Below, piece by piece: positions 34,868 to 43,812 of a DNA stretch of 64,000 bases. The stretch's first letter is position 1. Every line of letters starts with the position of its first letter. The notes under the pieces are model-generated. The model made no database searches and was not told the origin of the DNA. It worked only from the letters and a program-made list of their open reading frames with translations. The translations under genes and the position numbers were made by a program. The stretch is from Acidobacteriota bacterium (GTDB taxonomy: Bacteria > Acidobacteriota > Holophagae > Acanthopleuribacterales > Acanthopleuribacteraceae): contig JACJWC010000009.1 in the NCBI GenBank assembly GCA_020637335.1, positions 124,001 through 188,000 of the forward strand. Reading direction: 5' to 3'.

Positions 34868-34984
34868 GTGATACTCGGTACCGTTATCGGGATTGGCGCC
34901 ATTTGTTTAGTGCCGATCCTGGCCATTGGCATTTTGATTTTCAAGCTATTAAAATCATCTCCAGGGGGCAGAAGACATGAATGA
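34868..34984 (+). CDS. 38-residue single-pass membrane peptide in psp operon
   Basis: A GTG at 34868 opens a 38-residue frame: a hydrophobic helix (ILGTVIGIGAICLVPILAIG, then ILIF) and a basic tail (KLLKSSPGGRRHE). It lies 7 bases after pspA and overlaps the next gene by 8 bases, leaving no other explanation for this space. A GAGGG sequence lies about 2-8 bases ahead. Its position and single helix suggest a PspB/PspC-like or PspG-like membrane partner. No homologue is recognised. Confidence 0.55.
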   Translation: MILGTVIGIGAICLVPILAIGILIFKLLKSSPGGRRHE

Positions 34985-35207
34985 TTTTTGGGCGTTTATG
35001 GCGACTGCAGGGGTCCCCATTTCAATCGTTGCGATGTTTTTCACCTACCGGTTGATTAAAACGCATCTCAGCAATCGGACACCGCAATCCGTAAATTCAA
35101 CCCCCACTAATGAACGAGAAGTCCAAGAATTAACCATGCGCGCTGAAGATTTATCCAGGCGCCTGGCCAATCTGGAGGAGATCCTTTCAGACCTCCGCCA
35201 ACGTTAA
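34977..35207 (+). CDS. PspB-like membrane protein
   Basis: The 76-residue product has one N-terminal helix (FWAFMATAGVPISIVAMFF) and a polar C-terminal coiled coil (VQELTMRAEDLSRRLANLEEILSDL). Length, topology and the RLANLEEILSDL end match PspB of the phage-shock system, which with PspC senses membrane stress. Overall identity is low, so the call rests on architecture and on the pspA neighbour. AGGGGG precedes the ATG. Confidence 0.6.
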   Translation: MNDFWAFMATAGVPISIVAMFFTYRLIKTHLSNRTPQSVNSTPTNEREVQELTMRAEDLSRRLANLEEILSDLRQR

Positions 35208-36160
35208 TCCGGAAAAACATGGTCCTCGATAAAGTTGGGGAAATCCAATTGCAAAAGGCGATTGCGGTCTAATGCCCAGAGCAAAAGGACCGTGGCAAAG
35301 CTCCCACTAGGCAGAGAAAAGGAAAGTTGAGTTTCCTTTTCATCAGACTGAAGGGTAAAGTCTCCCGGCCAGACCCAAATGGGGCGCCGTGCACCTCTAC
35401 CTTTTTTGCGCCACGACTCAAAAGATTTTTCGCTGAGACCGTTTTGCTGAAGGAAGTCTTGCTCGAGGTTGTGTTTGGGATACTGAGATTTGGTGCCAAA
35501 AATTGGACCCGTAGGGGAAATCTCTCCGGCCTGAAAGCGCTGCATGAGGAGTTCGAAGTCATCATCTGAAAATGTTTTTTTGCTGTGCACATGGCGCCAC
35601 AAATCGCCGGGCTCAGGTTGCGCTTGATTACGCTCATACCGCCACAACACAAAGGCGTTAAACAGACTGGCCTGAATTTGCGAGATGACAAAAGGCGTCC
35701 ATTTGCGACGTCGGGCGATCATATCCCCAACTTGATTAAGGCCAGGCATGTTGCGCTGCGCCCCAAATAGATTGAGAAAGGGCCCTTCAAATCGTTCCGC
35801 TGATAAACAACCTTGAATCCGAATCGAAAAATGGTTTTCCCGAATATGACCAATAGAGAGGCTATGGGGATGGCGCGCCGCTTTTAGCAGACGAAAGCCT
35901 TCGCCTTGAATGGATTCAGGAACCGTGGTGCTGGGCCAGGAAAGCCATTGACAGGCATGCGCTTGTGCATCCTTTAGACCGGCATGCTTGATTTGATCGA
36001 GCGGCACGCCAATTTGCACCGAAACTGCGCGTTTCAGGTCCGCCGTCGAAATTGATTCCTTTTCGAAGTAGCCAAAGCAATGTTCACCTTGACCTTCTGG
36101 CTCGAAAAAAAGAATTTCCCGAACGGAAAAACTGTGTGGCGTTTGTTGGAAAGAAACCAT
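35204..36160 (-). CDS. truD: tRNA pseudouridine synthase TruD
   Basis: The 318-residue protein has the TruD motifs: HAGLKDAQAHACQW with the catalytic Asp, NHFSIRIQG, NLFGAQRN and GPIFGTKS, and the C-terminal LLLWALDRNRLLQLD. It makes pseudouridine 13 in tRNA-Glu. It is somewhat shorter than the E. coli enzyme (349). It is the third gene of a pgpA-ribF-truD unit, 9 bases after ribF. Confidence 0.88.
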   Translation of the reverse strand: MVSFQQTPHSFSVREILFFEPEGQGEHCFGYFEKESISTADLKRAVSVQIGVPLDQIKHAGLKDAQAHACQWLSWPSTTVPESIQGEGFRLLKAARHPHSLSIGHIRENHFSIRIQGCLSAERFEGPFLNLFGAQRNMPGLNQVGDMIARRRKWTPFVISQIQASLFNAFVLWRYERNQAQPEPGDLWRHVHSKKTFSDDDFELLMQRFQAGEISPTGPIFGTKSQYPKHNLEQDFLQQNGLSEKSFESWRKKGRGARRPIWVWPGDFTLQSDEKETQLSFSLPSGSFATVLLLWALDRNRLLQLDFPNFIEDHVFPD

Positions 36161-36169
36161 GGGTGGACC

Positions 36170-37123
36170 TCAAAGAAGAGTCTGAAGGAAGCGGAGCCCT
36201 TCAGGTGCAGGGTCATTAAGTTGTTGCCGCCACGTAATATCCGCAGCTATTTGCAGCTTGAGTTGGTCGACATCGGGAAAACGCTGTTCGGGTCTATGGA
36301 AATCCGAAAAGATCAGGGCAACCCGCTTATCATACAAATCGATTTCGTGATTGATCAGATGAGATTCGACCTGGATCCCAGAGCCTTCAAAAGTTGGCCG
36401 TTGGCCAACATTGGTGATGGCGGAGTAAAAATTCCCATCGACAAGAAGCCAGCTGGCATAGACGCCAAATCTTGGAAAACATTCGTGGCTGCTTTGCAGG
36501 TTCGCGGTGGGAAAGCCCAGCCTGCGGCCTATTCGATAATTTGAGCCAACCTGACCAATGCGAAAAACTGGACGGCCCAACATGGCCGCAGCTTCGCGCA
36601 CGTGGCCTAACTCAATCTCTTTGCGGATGCGGGAGCTGGAGATAATTTGACCGTGATCGTGAACCTTTTCAGCCAGATCAAATAATGCGTAGCCATAATG
36701 ATTCTGCCAGGCGCGCAAATCGTCTACGCCTCCGGCCCGATTGAGACCGAAGCGAAAGGCTTGCCCCACACTGAGCATACGAATGGAAACCGAAGCCGTA
36801 AGCAGATCCATGAAAGCGCGGGGTTCCAGTTGGGCAAGCTCACGCGTGAATGGCAAGTTGATCATGATTTGGATCCCATGATGTGCCAACAAGGCCTGTT
36901 TTTCTTCCAGGGTTTGGATCAATCGCGGAGCAGAACCGGGCGCCAAAATTTTGCGTGGGTGCGGATCAAAACTCAAGACGGCCGGGATCCATTGATGGCC
37001 CTGAGCCAGCTCTAACACCTGATGAATAACGGACTGGTGGCCCAAGTGAACCCCATCAAAATTGCCAATCAGGAGTGCCAGCGGTTGCCCCTTGAGCTGG
37101 TCAAGGTTGTTAACTATTTCCAT
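36170..37123 (-). CDS. ribF: Bifunctional riboflavin kinase/FAD synthetase
   Basis: The 317-residue protein has an N-terminal FAD synthetase domain (LIGNFDGVHLGHQSVIHQ, then SFDPHPRKIL) and a C-terminal flavokinase domain (IGRRLGFPTANLQ, then GVYASWLLVDG and ALIFSDFHRPEQRF). It converts riboflavin to FMN and FAD. The ATG at 37123 overlaps the pgpA stop region and gives the family start; the frame is open further upstream. Confidence 0.94.
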   Translation of the reverse strand: MEIVNNLDQLKGQPLALLIGNFDGVHLGHQSVIHQVLELAQGHQWIPAVLSFDPHPRKILAPGSAPRLIQTLEEKQALLAHHGIQIMINLPFTRELAQLEPRAFMDLLTASVSIRMLSVGQAFRFGLNRAGGVDDLRAWQNHYGYALFDLAEKVHDHGQIISSSRIRKEIELGHVREAAAMLGRPVFRIGQVGSNYRIGRRLGFPTANLQSSHECFPRFGVYASWLLVDGNFYSAITNVGQRPTFEGSGIQVESHLINHEIDLYDKRVALIFSDFHRPEQRFPDVDQLKLQIAADITWRQQLNDPAPEGLRFLQTLL

Positions 37124-37572
37124 AAAATCCAAACCAAGCCGTGCAGGACGGCACAGGCGCATAGACCCGCCAACCAATCATCTGCCATTACGCCCCAGCC
37201 TGCTTTTAAATGGCCAGCCTTGCGAATGAGGCCCGGCTTCCAGATATCAAAAACACGGAACAAACAAAAGCCCGCCAAAGCCACACGCCAATCCAAGGGA
37301 ACAAAGGCAAAAGTCAGCAATTGGCCGGCGACCTCATCAATCGTTATAAAACCTGGATCGTGACGAGCGGAATGCTGCTCAACATAGGTAGAGCTCCATA
37401 CACCTAATCCACTCGACACCAAAAAGGCCAGCAAAAGCGGCCAACCCGTGGAGTGGGGCAGAAGGAAATACACCGCAACAACAGTTAATGCGGAGGTCAC
37501 CGTTCCGGGCGCCTTTGGCGCATAACCACTCCACAAGCCTGTCGCCAATCCGTACATTAAGACCCGAAACAT
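37114..37572 (-). CDS. pgpA: Phosphatidylglycerophosphatase A
   Basis: The 152-residue membrane protein has the PgpA pattern: GLATGLWSGYAPKAPGTVTS, then the metal-binding DPGFITIDEVAGQLL and FRVFDIWKPGLIRKAG. It has about four transmembrane helices. It dephosphorylates phosphatidylglycerophosphate. GGAGG lies 11 bases before the ATG at 37572; a GTG nine codons upstream is possible. It leads ribF and truD. Confidence 0.9.
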   Translation of the reverse strand: MFRVLMYGLATGLWSGYAPKAPGTVTSALTVVAVYFLLPHSTGWPLLLAFLVSSGLGVWSSTYVEQHSARHDPGFITIDEVAGQLLTFAFVPLDWRVALAGFCLFRVFDIWKPGLIRKAGHLKAGWGVMADDWLAGLCACAVLHGLVWILWK

Positions 37573-37650
37573 TTCGGCAATTCCCTCCAAAATCAGCACA
37601 TTCTAACAAATCCAGAACATGCGCGCGGCAAAGCGTTAGGGGCAGAGCTC

Positions 37651-37678
37651 AAAAAAAAACCCGCACAAGGCGGGTTTT
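37651..37678 (-). terminator. Intrinsic terminator of the CarD-like gene
   Basis: On the minus strand the stem AAAACCCGC/GCGGGTTTT (loop of 5) ends in a run of nine U residues. It lies 33 bases after the CarD-like stop codon. Confidence 0.85.
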
Positions 37679-37711
37679 CATAAAGGAGGCGTTCTTTGGA
37701 ATCCTTAGAGG

Positions 37712-38281
37712 TTAGAAATCGTCTTCTTCCTCTTCATCCACATCATCTTGTCCGTTTTCATCGTCAACGGACACATCGCTGATCGTGATCTTGCGCGAAA
37801 GCGAGAGGTTTAAAAACTCGTGAAGCAGTTTCTCTGCGCTTTCAGGTTTGAGCTTTTTGACGATGGCGATCTCGTCAGCCAAACGTTTGCGGATCTGATC
37901 ATACATGCGCTTTTCTTCAAAGGTGGCTTTGGTTTTTTGAATAAGCGAGTGGATGGTTGCCACTACGATACCCATATCATTAAAGTCACCGGTTTGCCGA
38001 AGTACCTCAAACTTGGATTTGCGATTTTTGTGATGCAATTTCGTTAGTTTGAGATCCGGAGTAAACGTTTCAAGTGCGGACTGCAACTCGATGGGCGTCA
38101 AAAGCCCACGTACGCCTACGCGCCCAACATTCCGTTCAGGAATACTGATCTTGGTTTTGCCATCAGAGGATACTAAATCATAAAAAGAAATGGAGCGGCC
38201 CATAATTTCTTTATTGGCCTTCGTTTCTACCTTGAACACGCCTCCTTTAGGATAAAACACGTGGTCGCCAGGAAGGAACAT
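37712..38281 (-). CDS. CarD-family transcriptional regulator
   Basis: The 189-residue protein has the N-terminal CarD/TRCF RNA-polymerase-interacting domain (MFLPGDHVFYPKGGVFKVE, then FYDLVSSDGKTKISIPERN) and a helical CarD-CTD. The tail is extremely acidic (DVSVDDENGQDDVDEEEED). Such proteins bind the RNA polymerase beta subunit and stabilise promoter open complexes. The ATG at 38281 with GCGAGG ahead is preferred over the GTG two codons upstream. Confidence 0.88.
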   Translation of the reverse strand: MFLPGDHVFYPKGGVFKVETKANKEIMGRSISFYDLVSSDGKTKISIPERNVGRVGVRGLLTPIELQSALETFTPDLKLTKLHHKNRKSKFEVLRQTGDFNDMGIVVATIHSLIQKTKATFEEKRMYDQIRKRLADEIAIVKKLKPESAEKLLHEFLNLSLSRKITISDVSVDDENGQDDVDEEEEDDF

Positions 38282-38423
38282 AGTCACCTCGCCAATCCTA
38301 AAGTCCTGACCATTCTAACCGATAAGTGGCCTTTTGACAACGGGTACCCGCGCGCAAACCAACCCCAGAGCCCATCTCGCAGCTGGCAAGCGGCCCAATT
38401 TCAGGCACTTAAATTTTTTTAAC

Positions 38424-39545
38424 TCAGCTTAATCGATCGACTAAATCTCTAGTAATGGTTAACATTCGGCGCCCATCTTTTTCCTGAACCATATAAGAAC
38501 CGTCTGGATCAAATTCCAATCCCCGCGTTATTCGCTTAAATAGGCTTCGCAAGGCACGGGCGCCAATGCGGTGCTGTTCGAAGGCACGATCGGCCAGTAA
38601 CTGCAATGCTTCCCGCGTAATCTGCAACTCGATTCCGAGCGATTTGAAGTAACGTTGCGCTTCGCGGTAAATCGAGTCGGGCGGCTCCAAAAAGATGCGC
38701 ATCAGACCTGCGGGTGTCAATTCATTCAGCACAATGATTTCATCAAATCGACCCAGGAACTGGGGGGTCATGCCGTATTCAAACATATCCTCGTAACGAA
38801 CGTATTGGCTCAGACTGAAATGCTCCTTCTCTTCCATCTCGCGCTGGTCGGAAATCACGTATTCCTGGACCAATTTATCTTTGTGTTCGCCGCTGGCTAC
38901 CCGCCGATACACCATGTCGTAAAGTCCTTCGAATGCGCCGCCACAAATGAACAAAATCCGACTCGTATCAATGGAAACCTTGAGTTCCTCAAGCTGGCCG
39001 CCCGATTTGCGGACCAGAGGTAGCTCAATCACTTCGCCTTCAATCAAAGTCAGAAGGGCTTCCTGGGCCAAAATTCCTCTTGAATTGCTGGAATCCCCCA
39101 CTTTGGAACGGATCTTATCGACTTCGTCAATAAACACAACGCCGTGTTCCATCAACATCTTAAAGACATCTGGATTTGGCTCGTCGCCCATAATTTGGAG
39201 CGCGTTTTGGTGAAGTCGTTCGATAATCACGGAGGTTTCCGGTTTCACACTATCGCCCGTCGCCACAACATTGGCATTTAACCGGATGGTGTTTGTAAAA
39301 CGCGCCATACGCGGATCATTGCGAAACAAGTTTTCGATTGCCCGCATGATGGTGGTTTTTCCGGTACCACTGTTGCCAATCAGGAGAATGTTCCCAACCT
39401 TGATGCCCTTCAAATGTTTGTATAAAGAAACACAAATTTGTTCAAGGGCCATGGTCTGGTCGATGACAGTCTGGCTTAAACCCTCATATAGAGCTTTAGG
39501 GTTGGCAATATGCTCAACGTCTGCGGCAAGCGATGACTTTGTCAT
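38424..39545 (-). CDS. ClpX-like AAA+ ATPase without zinc-binding domain
   Basis: The 373-residue protein has the ClpX AAA core: Walker A GNSGTGKT (residues 57-64), Walker B GVVFIDEVDKIRS, a GRFDEIIVLNELT sensor segment and a ClpX-like C-terminal domain (GARALRSLFKRI with sensor-2 Arg). The N-terminal four-Cys domain of ClpX is absent. The IGF ClpP-binding loop is not evident, so it may work without ClpP. Its ATG overlaps the CDGSH gene stop (ATGA), so the two are translationally coupled. Confidence 0.82.
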   Translation of the reverse strand: MTKSSLAADVEHIANPKALYEGLSQTVIDQTMALEQICVSLYKHLKGIKVGNILLIGNSGTGKTTIMRAIENLFRNDPRMARFTNTIRLNANVVATGDSVKPETSVIIERLHQNALQIMGDEPNPDVFKMLMEHGVVFIDEVDKIRSKVGDSSNSRGILAQEALLTLIEGEVIELPLVRKSGGQLEELKVSIDTSRILFICGGAFEGLYDMVYRRVASGEHKDKLVQEYVISDQREMEEKEHFSLSQYVRYEDMFEYGMTPQFLGRFDEIIVLNELTPAGLMRIFLEPPDSIYREAQRYFKSLGIELQITREALQLLADRAFEQHRIGARALRSLFKRITRGLEFDPDGSYMVQEKDGRRMLTITRDLVDRLS

Positions 39546-39784
39546 GGGAGCTGATTGTGCGACCCATCGCAAAACGGGTGGCCCTTGGTATGCTTGCACC
39601 CACACAAGTAAACCGTTTCGCTGGATTCCGCCTCAAACAGGACTGGCAAGATATTGGTCCCTTTATGAGCACCATCGCAATACGGTTGTTTGGCGCTTCT
39701 ACCGCAAGCACACCACGCATATTTTTTGCCCGCCTCAATTGTTACCGCATAGGGTTCCTTTTGGGCTATTTGAACTTGAGACAT
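39542..39784 (-). CDS. CDGSH iron-sulfur domain protein
   Basis: The 80-residue protein carries two CDGSH signatures: CACGRSAKQPYCDGAH and CGCKHTKGHPFCDGSH, each a three-Cys one-His 2Fe-2S site. Dual-CDGSH proteins of this size are known in bacteria; roles in redox or cluster transfer are not settled. It is coupled to the ClpX-like ATPase by a 4-base overlap. Confidence 0.88.
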   Translation of the reverse strand: MSQVQIAQKEPYAVTIEAGKKYAWCACGRSAKQPYCDGAHKGTNILPVLFEAESSETVYLCGCKHTKGHPFCDGSHNQLP

Positions 39785-39961
39785 AATGAACTCCTGTAAT
39801 TAATTCCAAAATTATCATGCCGGCGCTGGACCCGCAACCGATCCCATCATCAGGGCGGTGCCTTGACAGGGTTTAACCAATCTTTTAGATTTCATGGATT
39901 CTGCGGGAGAATGCATGGCTATTCTCGATCCAAGCAGCTCTCTTCAACAAGGTGGTTCAAT

Positions 39962-41872
39962 ATGATGCAAGTACAATTAAAGGATGGCAGCGTCCGGGAG
40001 CTACCCGAAAACGCCTCCGCCATGGAACTCGCAAAACAAATTTCGGGCTCCCTGGCCCGTCAAGCATGTGCGGCACGAATTAACGGCGAGCTCAAGGATA
40101 TGACCACCACCTTGACACCGGGCGCCCAAGTAGAAATTTTAACTTTTAACGATGAAGAAGGACGCGATGTCTTTTGGCACTCCTCCGCACACATCCTGGC
40201 TCAAGCCGTCAAACGCGTTTTCCCCGATGCAAAACCGACCATCGGGCCTCCTATCGAAAATGGCTTTTTTTATGACTTTGCAGATTTGACGGTGACCGAA
40301 GAGGATTTTGAGAAACTCGAAGCCGAAATCCAGAAGATTGTTCAAGCCGATTTCAAACCTGTTCGCCTGGAATACGAGACCACAGACCAGGCATTAGCTG
40401 TTTTTGGCGACAATCCCTTTAAGAAAGAAATCATCGAAAAGCTGGAGGAAGGCCTCAGCGCCTACCAGCAGGGCGAGTTTGTCGATCTGTGCCGCGGCCC
40501 GCACCTGCCAAACACCAAAATGGTAGAAGGTTTTAAAATCCTGAAAACCTCCGGGGCCTATTGGCGCGGTGACGCTAAGAACCCACAATTGACCCGGATT
40601 TATGCCATTTCCTTTCCCGATCGTAAACAGTTACGCGCCTACCTGCACCAACTGGAAGAGGCCAAAAAACGCGATCACCGCATCCTGGGCCGCAAACTCG
40701 ACCTGTTTTCCTTCCAAAAAGAAGGACCCGGCATGCCCTTTATTCACCCCAAAGGTATGGTGATTTGGAATGCATTGTTGGACTTCTGGCGCAGCCTACA
40801 TCGCGAGGATGACTACGTCGAAATCAAAACACCGGCCATGCTGAGCTGCGAGCTGTGGAAAACTTCGGGCCACTGGGACAACTACCGCGAGAATATGTAC
40901 ACCAGCGAAATCGAGGAAAAAGTTTTCGCAATCAAACCGATGAACTGCCCGGGCGGCATGTTGTTTTATAAAGAAAACCAATTTTCCTATCGCGACCTGC
41001 CGCGGCGGGTAGCGGAGGTAGGAAACGTTCACCGTCACGAAATGAGTGGCGCCCTGTCCGGAATGTTTCGTGTGCGTTCCTTCCATCAGGACGATGCGCA
41101 TATCTTCATGAAACCAGCAGACATCAAAAACGAAATTCTCGGTGTATTGCGCTTGGCCGACAAAATTTACAGCCAGTTTGATCTGCCCTACCACCTGGAA
41201 CTCTCAACCCGACCGGAAAAATCGATCGGTGCCGATGAGGACTGGGAACTCACGACTGAAGGTCTGCGGGCTGCGCTAATCGAATCGGGCCGCGAGTTTA
41301 AGGTCAATGAAGGCGATGGTGCCTTTTATGGACCCAAAATCGATTTCCACATTCGCGATGCGATTGGACGTACCTGGCAATGTGGGACCATTCAGCTGGA
41401 CATGAGTCTGCCTATGCGTTTTGAACTCGAATACATTGCAGAAGACGGAAAGCCCAAACGGCCCATCATGTTACATCGCGCTCTGTTTGGTTCCATTGAG
41501 CGCTTTTTTGGCATTTTAGTCGAGCATTATGCCGGCAAGTTCCCCCTGTGGTTATCACCGGTACAAATTCGTTTGTTGCCCGTTGCCGAACGTCACCACG
41601 ATTTCGCAGCGCAATTGGGGAAAACGCTAAAAGCCGCAGGACTCCGCGCAGAAGTGGACTTGAGCAACGAATCCGTGAACAAAAAAGTCCGTAACGCCCA
41701 GGTTGATCAAGTCAATTACATCCTGGTTTTGGGCGACAAGGAAATGGAGGAGAACAGCTATATGGTTCGGACGCGCGACAATCAAGTCCATCCCAACATT
41801 GGCTGGGACCAACTCGTTTTATGCCTAACGGAGGAGTCGTCATCCCGCGCCTCAAACAGCCTCTTGAAGTAG
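39962..41872 (+). CDS. thrS: Threonyl-tRNA synthetase
   Basis: The 636-residue class II enzyme has an N-terminal TGS domain (MQVQLKDGSVRELPENAS), the editing domain with HSSAHILAQAVKRVFP and the zinc-ligand-bearing catalytic core (MNCPGGMLFYK, RVAEVGNVHRHEMSGALSG), plus a C-terminal anticodon-binding domain. AAGGTGG precedes the paired ATG at 39962/39965. No T-box leader is seen in the 177 bases upstream. Confidence 0.96.
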   Translation: MMQVQLKDGSVRELPENASAMELAKQISGSLARQACAARINGELKDMTTTLTPGAQVEILTFNDEEGRDVFWHSSAHILAQAVKRVFPDAKPTIGPPIENGFFYDFADLTVTEEDFEKLEAEIQKIVQADFKPVRLEYETTDQALAVFGDNPFKKEIIEKLEEGLSAYQQGEFVDLCRGPHLPNTKMVEGFKILKTSGAYWRGDAKNPQLTRIYAISFPDRKQLRAYLHQLEEAKKRDHRILGRKLDLFSFQKEGPGMPFIHPKGMVIWNALLDFWRSLHREDDYVEIKTPAMLSCELWKTSGHWDNYRENMYTSEIEEKVFAIKPMNCPGGMLFYKENQFSYRDLPRRVAEVGNVHRHEMSGALSGMFRVRSFHQDDAHIFMKPADIKNEILGVLRLADKIYSQFDLPYHLELSTRPEKSIGADEDWELTTEGLRAALIESGREFKVNEGDGAFYGPKIDFHIRDAIGRTWQCGTIQLDMSLPMRFELEYIAEDGKPKRPIMLHRALFGSIERFFGILVEHYAGKFPLWLSPVQIRLLPVAERHHDFAAQLGKTLKAAGLRAEVDLSNESVNKKVRNAQVDQVNYILVLGDKEMEENSYMVRTRDNQVHPNIGWDQLVLCLTEESSSRASNSLLK

Positions 41873-41918
41873 GCGTTCCCAAGCATTAAACTGAAAAAGA
41901 CGATGGGAGAACAAGCTT

Positions 41919-42287
41919 ATGCTGACACCCAAAGCACTTATTTTCAGTCTTAAAACCAAAAATTTGGATAGTTTGGTCGGTTTTTACCGAAACTTGATCG
42001 GACGTCCCAGTGCGTCAAAAGACGGCGAGTGGGCTCAATTCGAAATGGGTCCCTACAAATTGGTCATTTGGCGCACAGAGGACCCCTACCACAACACTTT
42101 GCCCAGCCTCCAGCTGTGCTTCCAAGTTGACGATTTGGATGCGATTCACCGGTGGATCCACGCCTACAGTGCGCCGTCACCCATTATGGAAAGCAGCATC
42201 GGCCGGGAATGCATGGTGCTGGACCCCGATGATAATCCGATCATTATTTACCAGGCCTCAGACCCGCAAACATCTGGCGAAACGTGA
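41919..42287 (+). CDS. VOC (glyoxalase/bleomycin-resistance) family protein
   Basis: The 122-residue protein has the paired beta-alpha-beta-beta-beta motif of the vicinal oxygen chelate fold: LKTKNLDSLVGFYRNLIG, WAQFEMGPYKLVIW, then LCFQVDDLDAIHRWI and the C-terminal VLDPDDNPIIIYQ. The metal-binding Glu is in the usual C-terminal position only partly (IIIYQ rather than xEL), so enzymatic activity is uncertain. Substrate unknown. Confidence 0.75.
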   Translation: MLTPKALIFSLKTKNLDSLVGFYRNLIGRPSASKDGEWAQFEMGPYKLVIWRTEDPYHNTLPSLQLCFQVDDLDAIHRWIHAYSAPSPIMESSIGRECMVLDPDDNPIIIYQASDPQTSGET

Positions 42288-42376
42288 GCCAAAACAACGG
42301 TTAAAAACTTGTCTTCTCCACCAAAAACGGCGATAGTGGAAGCCTGCTTTGCGATTGAATCTCAAGGAGGCCATGC

Positions 42377-43102
42377 ATGCGTTTTCTCGCCTTGCTCTGC
42401 GTTGGCGCAGTTTTATGGGGCCAAACCACATTTCAGGAACAAGCTCAACGCTTGATGAATATTCAGTCCTACCTACTGGATTTACGACCTGCAACAGCGC
42501 CTGAAATCGTCGACCATTTCCAAATTGAGGCGATTTTGGATCTGTACCCACAGCCGGATGTCAATGCTCGAATCGGGAACAAGGAGGAAGCCTTGGACCC
42601 ACCGAGTTGGGTACCTAAGTTGAGGTTTCGGGGCTTCTTCCGCAATGGTTTGATGATTGGTGGTGCCTGGGCGCCCGGTATTGATTTCCAGGATTACCGC
42701 GCTGAGTTTATTGCCCTGGAGCTGGGCTATCGCCGCGTTTTCCAGAGTTGGACTACCAGTGTGCGGGCCAGCTACAGCGATGGTGAGATTGAGGGCGCAA
42801 TCACCGATCCAGACTTTGAAGACCTTTTCCAGTACAAAAACAGCGGCCTAGACATCAGTGTTGGTCATTATTTCGGCCGAGCCCATGTGTATGGCTTTGT
42901 CGGCTGGAATGAAACCGATAACCAACTGGACATCGCTCTGGACGGCGTGCATCTCGAAGGTGACGACGGCACCTATTATGGCGGTTTGGGCGTTCAAATC
43001 CCGTGGAACCGTTGGCGCTTCAACCTGGAGCAAAACGCAACCGACACCTACCTGCGAAATTTGATTCTCAGTGCCAGCTACCGCTTCGGGAGGAAACCAT
43101 GA
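42377..43102 (+). CDS. Exported protein, probable outer-membrane beta-barrel
   Basis: The 241-residue product has a signal peptide (RFLALLCVGAVLWG) and an N-terminal helical/linker region of about 60 residues, then eight or so alternating strands (for example WTTSVRASYSDGEIEG and LDISVGHYFGRAHVYGFVGW) ending in SASYRFGRKP. It looks like a small autotransporter-type or OmpA-type barrel. AAGGAGG precedes the ATG. Its stop overlaps the start of the cytochrome lipoprotein gene. Confidence 0.6.
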   Translation: MRFLALLCVGAVLWGQTTFQEQAQRLMNIQSYLLDLRPATAPEIVDHFQIEAILDLYPQPDVNARIGNKEEALDPPSWVPKLRFRGFFRNGLMIGGAWAPGIDFQDYRAEFIALELGYRRVFQSWTTSVRASYSDGEIEGAITDPDFEDLFQYKNSGLDISVGHYFGRAHVYGFVGWNETDNQLDIALDGVHLEGDDGTYYGGLGVQIPWNRWRFNLEQNATDTYLRNLILSASYRFGRKP

Positions 43103-43812
43103 TGCGCCTGACCCTACTTTTATTATTAGGTTTGGCGGTTGCCTGCTCCAAAACGGACACCTTGGGCGACGAACCCCCACGAGAAGTCGCCATTAGCGGT
43201 CAGCCTACCTATGAGAATGGTGTTGGTGAACTGCTCAAACTCAAATGCGGTTATTGCCACGTTGTTCCCGCTTCTGACCTGAGTCCGGATAACATCGTAA
43301 CGGACCTGGATTTAAACCAGTACGAGACGCGTCTGGCAGGAACTCAAGTCGTGCGCGGAGCTGATAGCATTGGGCGCTGGATCAAAGAAGGCATTCTGGA
43401 TCACGGTGTAAATGCTTTCTACAACAGTGCCGATGCACGCCAAATGCCGCTCGACTATGGGACACCGCTCACCCAGGCCGAAAAGGATGCGCTGGTAGCC
43501 TGGAGTGCGGTCGGCTCGCCCAAAAATTCGGCCGTGGATCCCACTGGCGACAAAAACAATGGCGCCGGACCCTACTTTACCTATTGCGTGCAATGCCACG
43601 ATCAAGGCCAGGGCACATTCTACGGCGAGCAGTATTATGGCGCGCCCATCCGACGCGCTTCTATCACGACGGCCAAGGTAAAAAGCATGTGGTTATATCG
43701 GGTCTCTCAATTGGACCCGGCGCCCAATGGCTATAGCCTGCAGCCGCTGGATGACCAAACGGCTGCAGACATTAAAGCCTTTATGCTCGACCTCAGTTTG
43801 CTGGAGGATTAA
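43099..43812 (+). CDS. Dihaem cytochrome c lipoprotein
   Basis: The 237-residue product has a lipobox (LLGLAVAC, Cys16) and two c-type haem motifs, CGYCH (residues 50-54) and CVQCH (163-167). It is likely an outer- or inner-membrane-anchored periplasmic electron carrier. No enzymatic domain is seen. GGAGG precedes the ATG, which overlaps the barrel gene stop. The 3' end overlaps the convergent argF by 20 bases. A cytochrome c/barrel pair is interesting for outer-membrane electron transfer, but this is inference. Confidence 0.8.
   Translation: MMRLTLLLLLGLAVACSKTDTLGDEPPREVAISGQPTYENGVGELLKLKCGYCHVVPASDLSPDNIVTDLDLNQYETRLAGTQVVRGADSIGRWIKEGILDHGVNAFYNSADARQMPLDYGTPLTQAEKDALVAWSAVGSPKNSAVDPTGDKNNGAGPYFTYCVQCHDQGQGTFYGEQYYGAPIRRASITTAKVKSMWLYRVSQLDPAPNGYSLQPLDDQTAADIKAFMLDLSLLED

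Noticed and set aside
39785..39961. T-box or attenuator leader ahead of thrS
   Set aside because: No T-box consensus (AGGGTGG-like), specifier stem or terminator-antiterminator pair could be made out.
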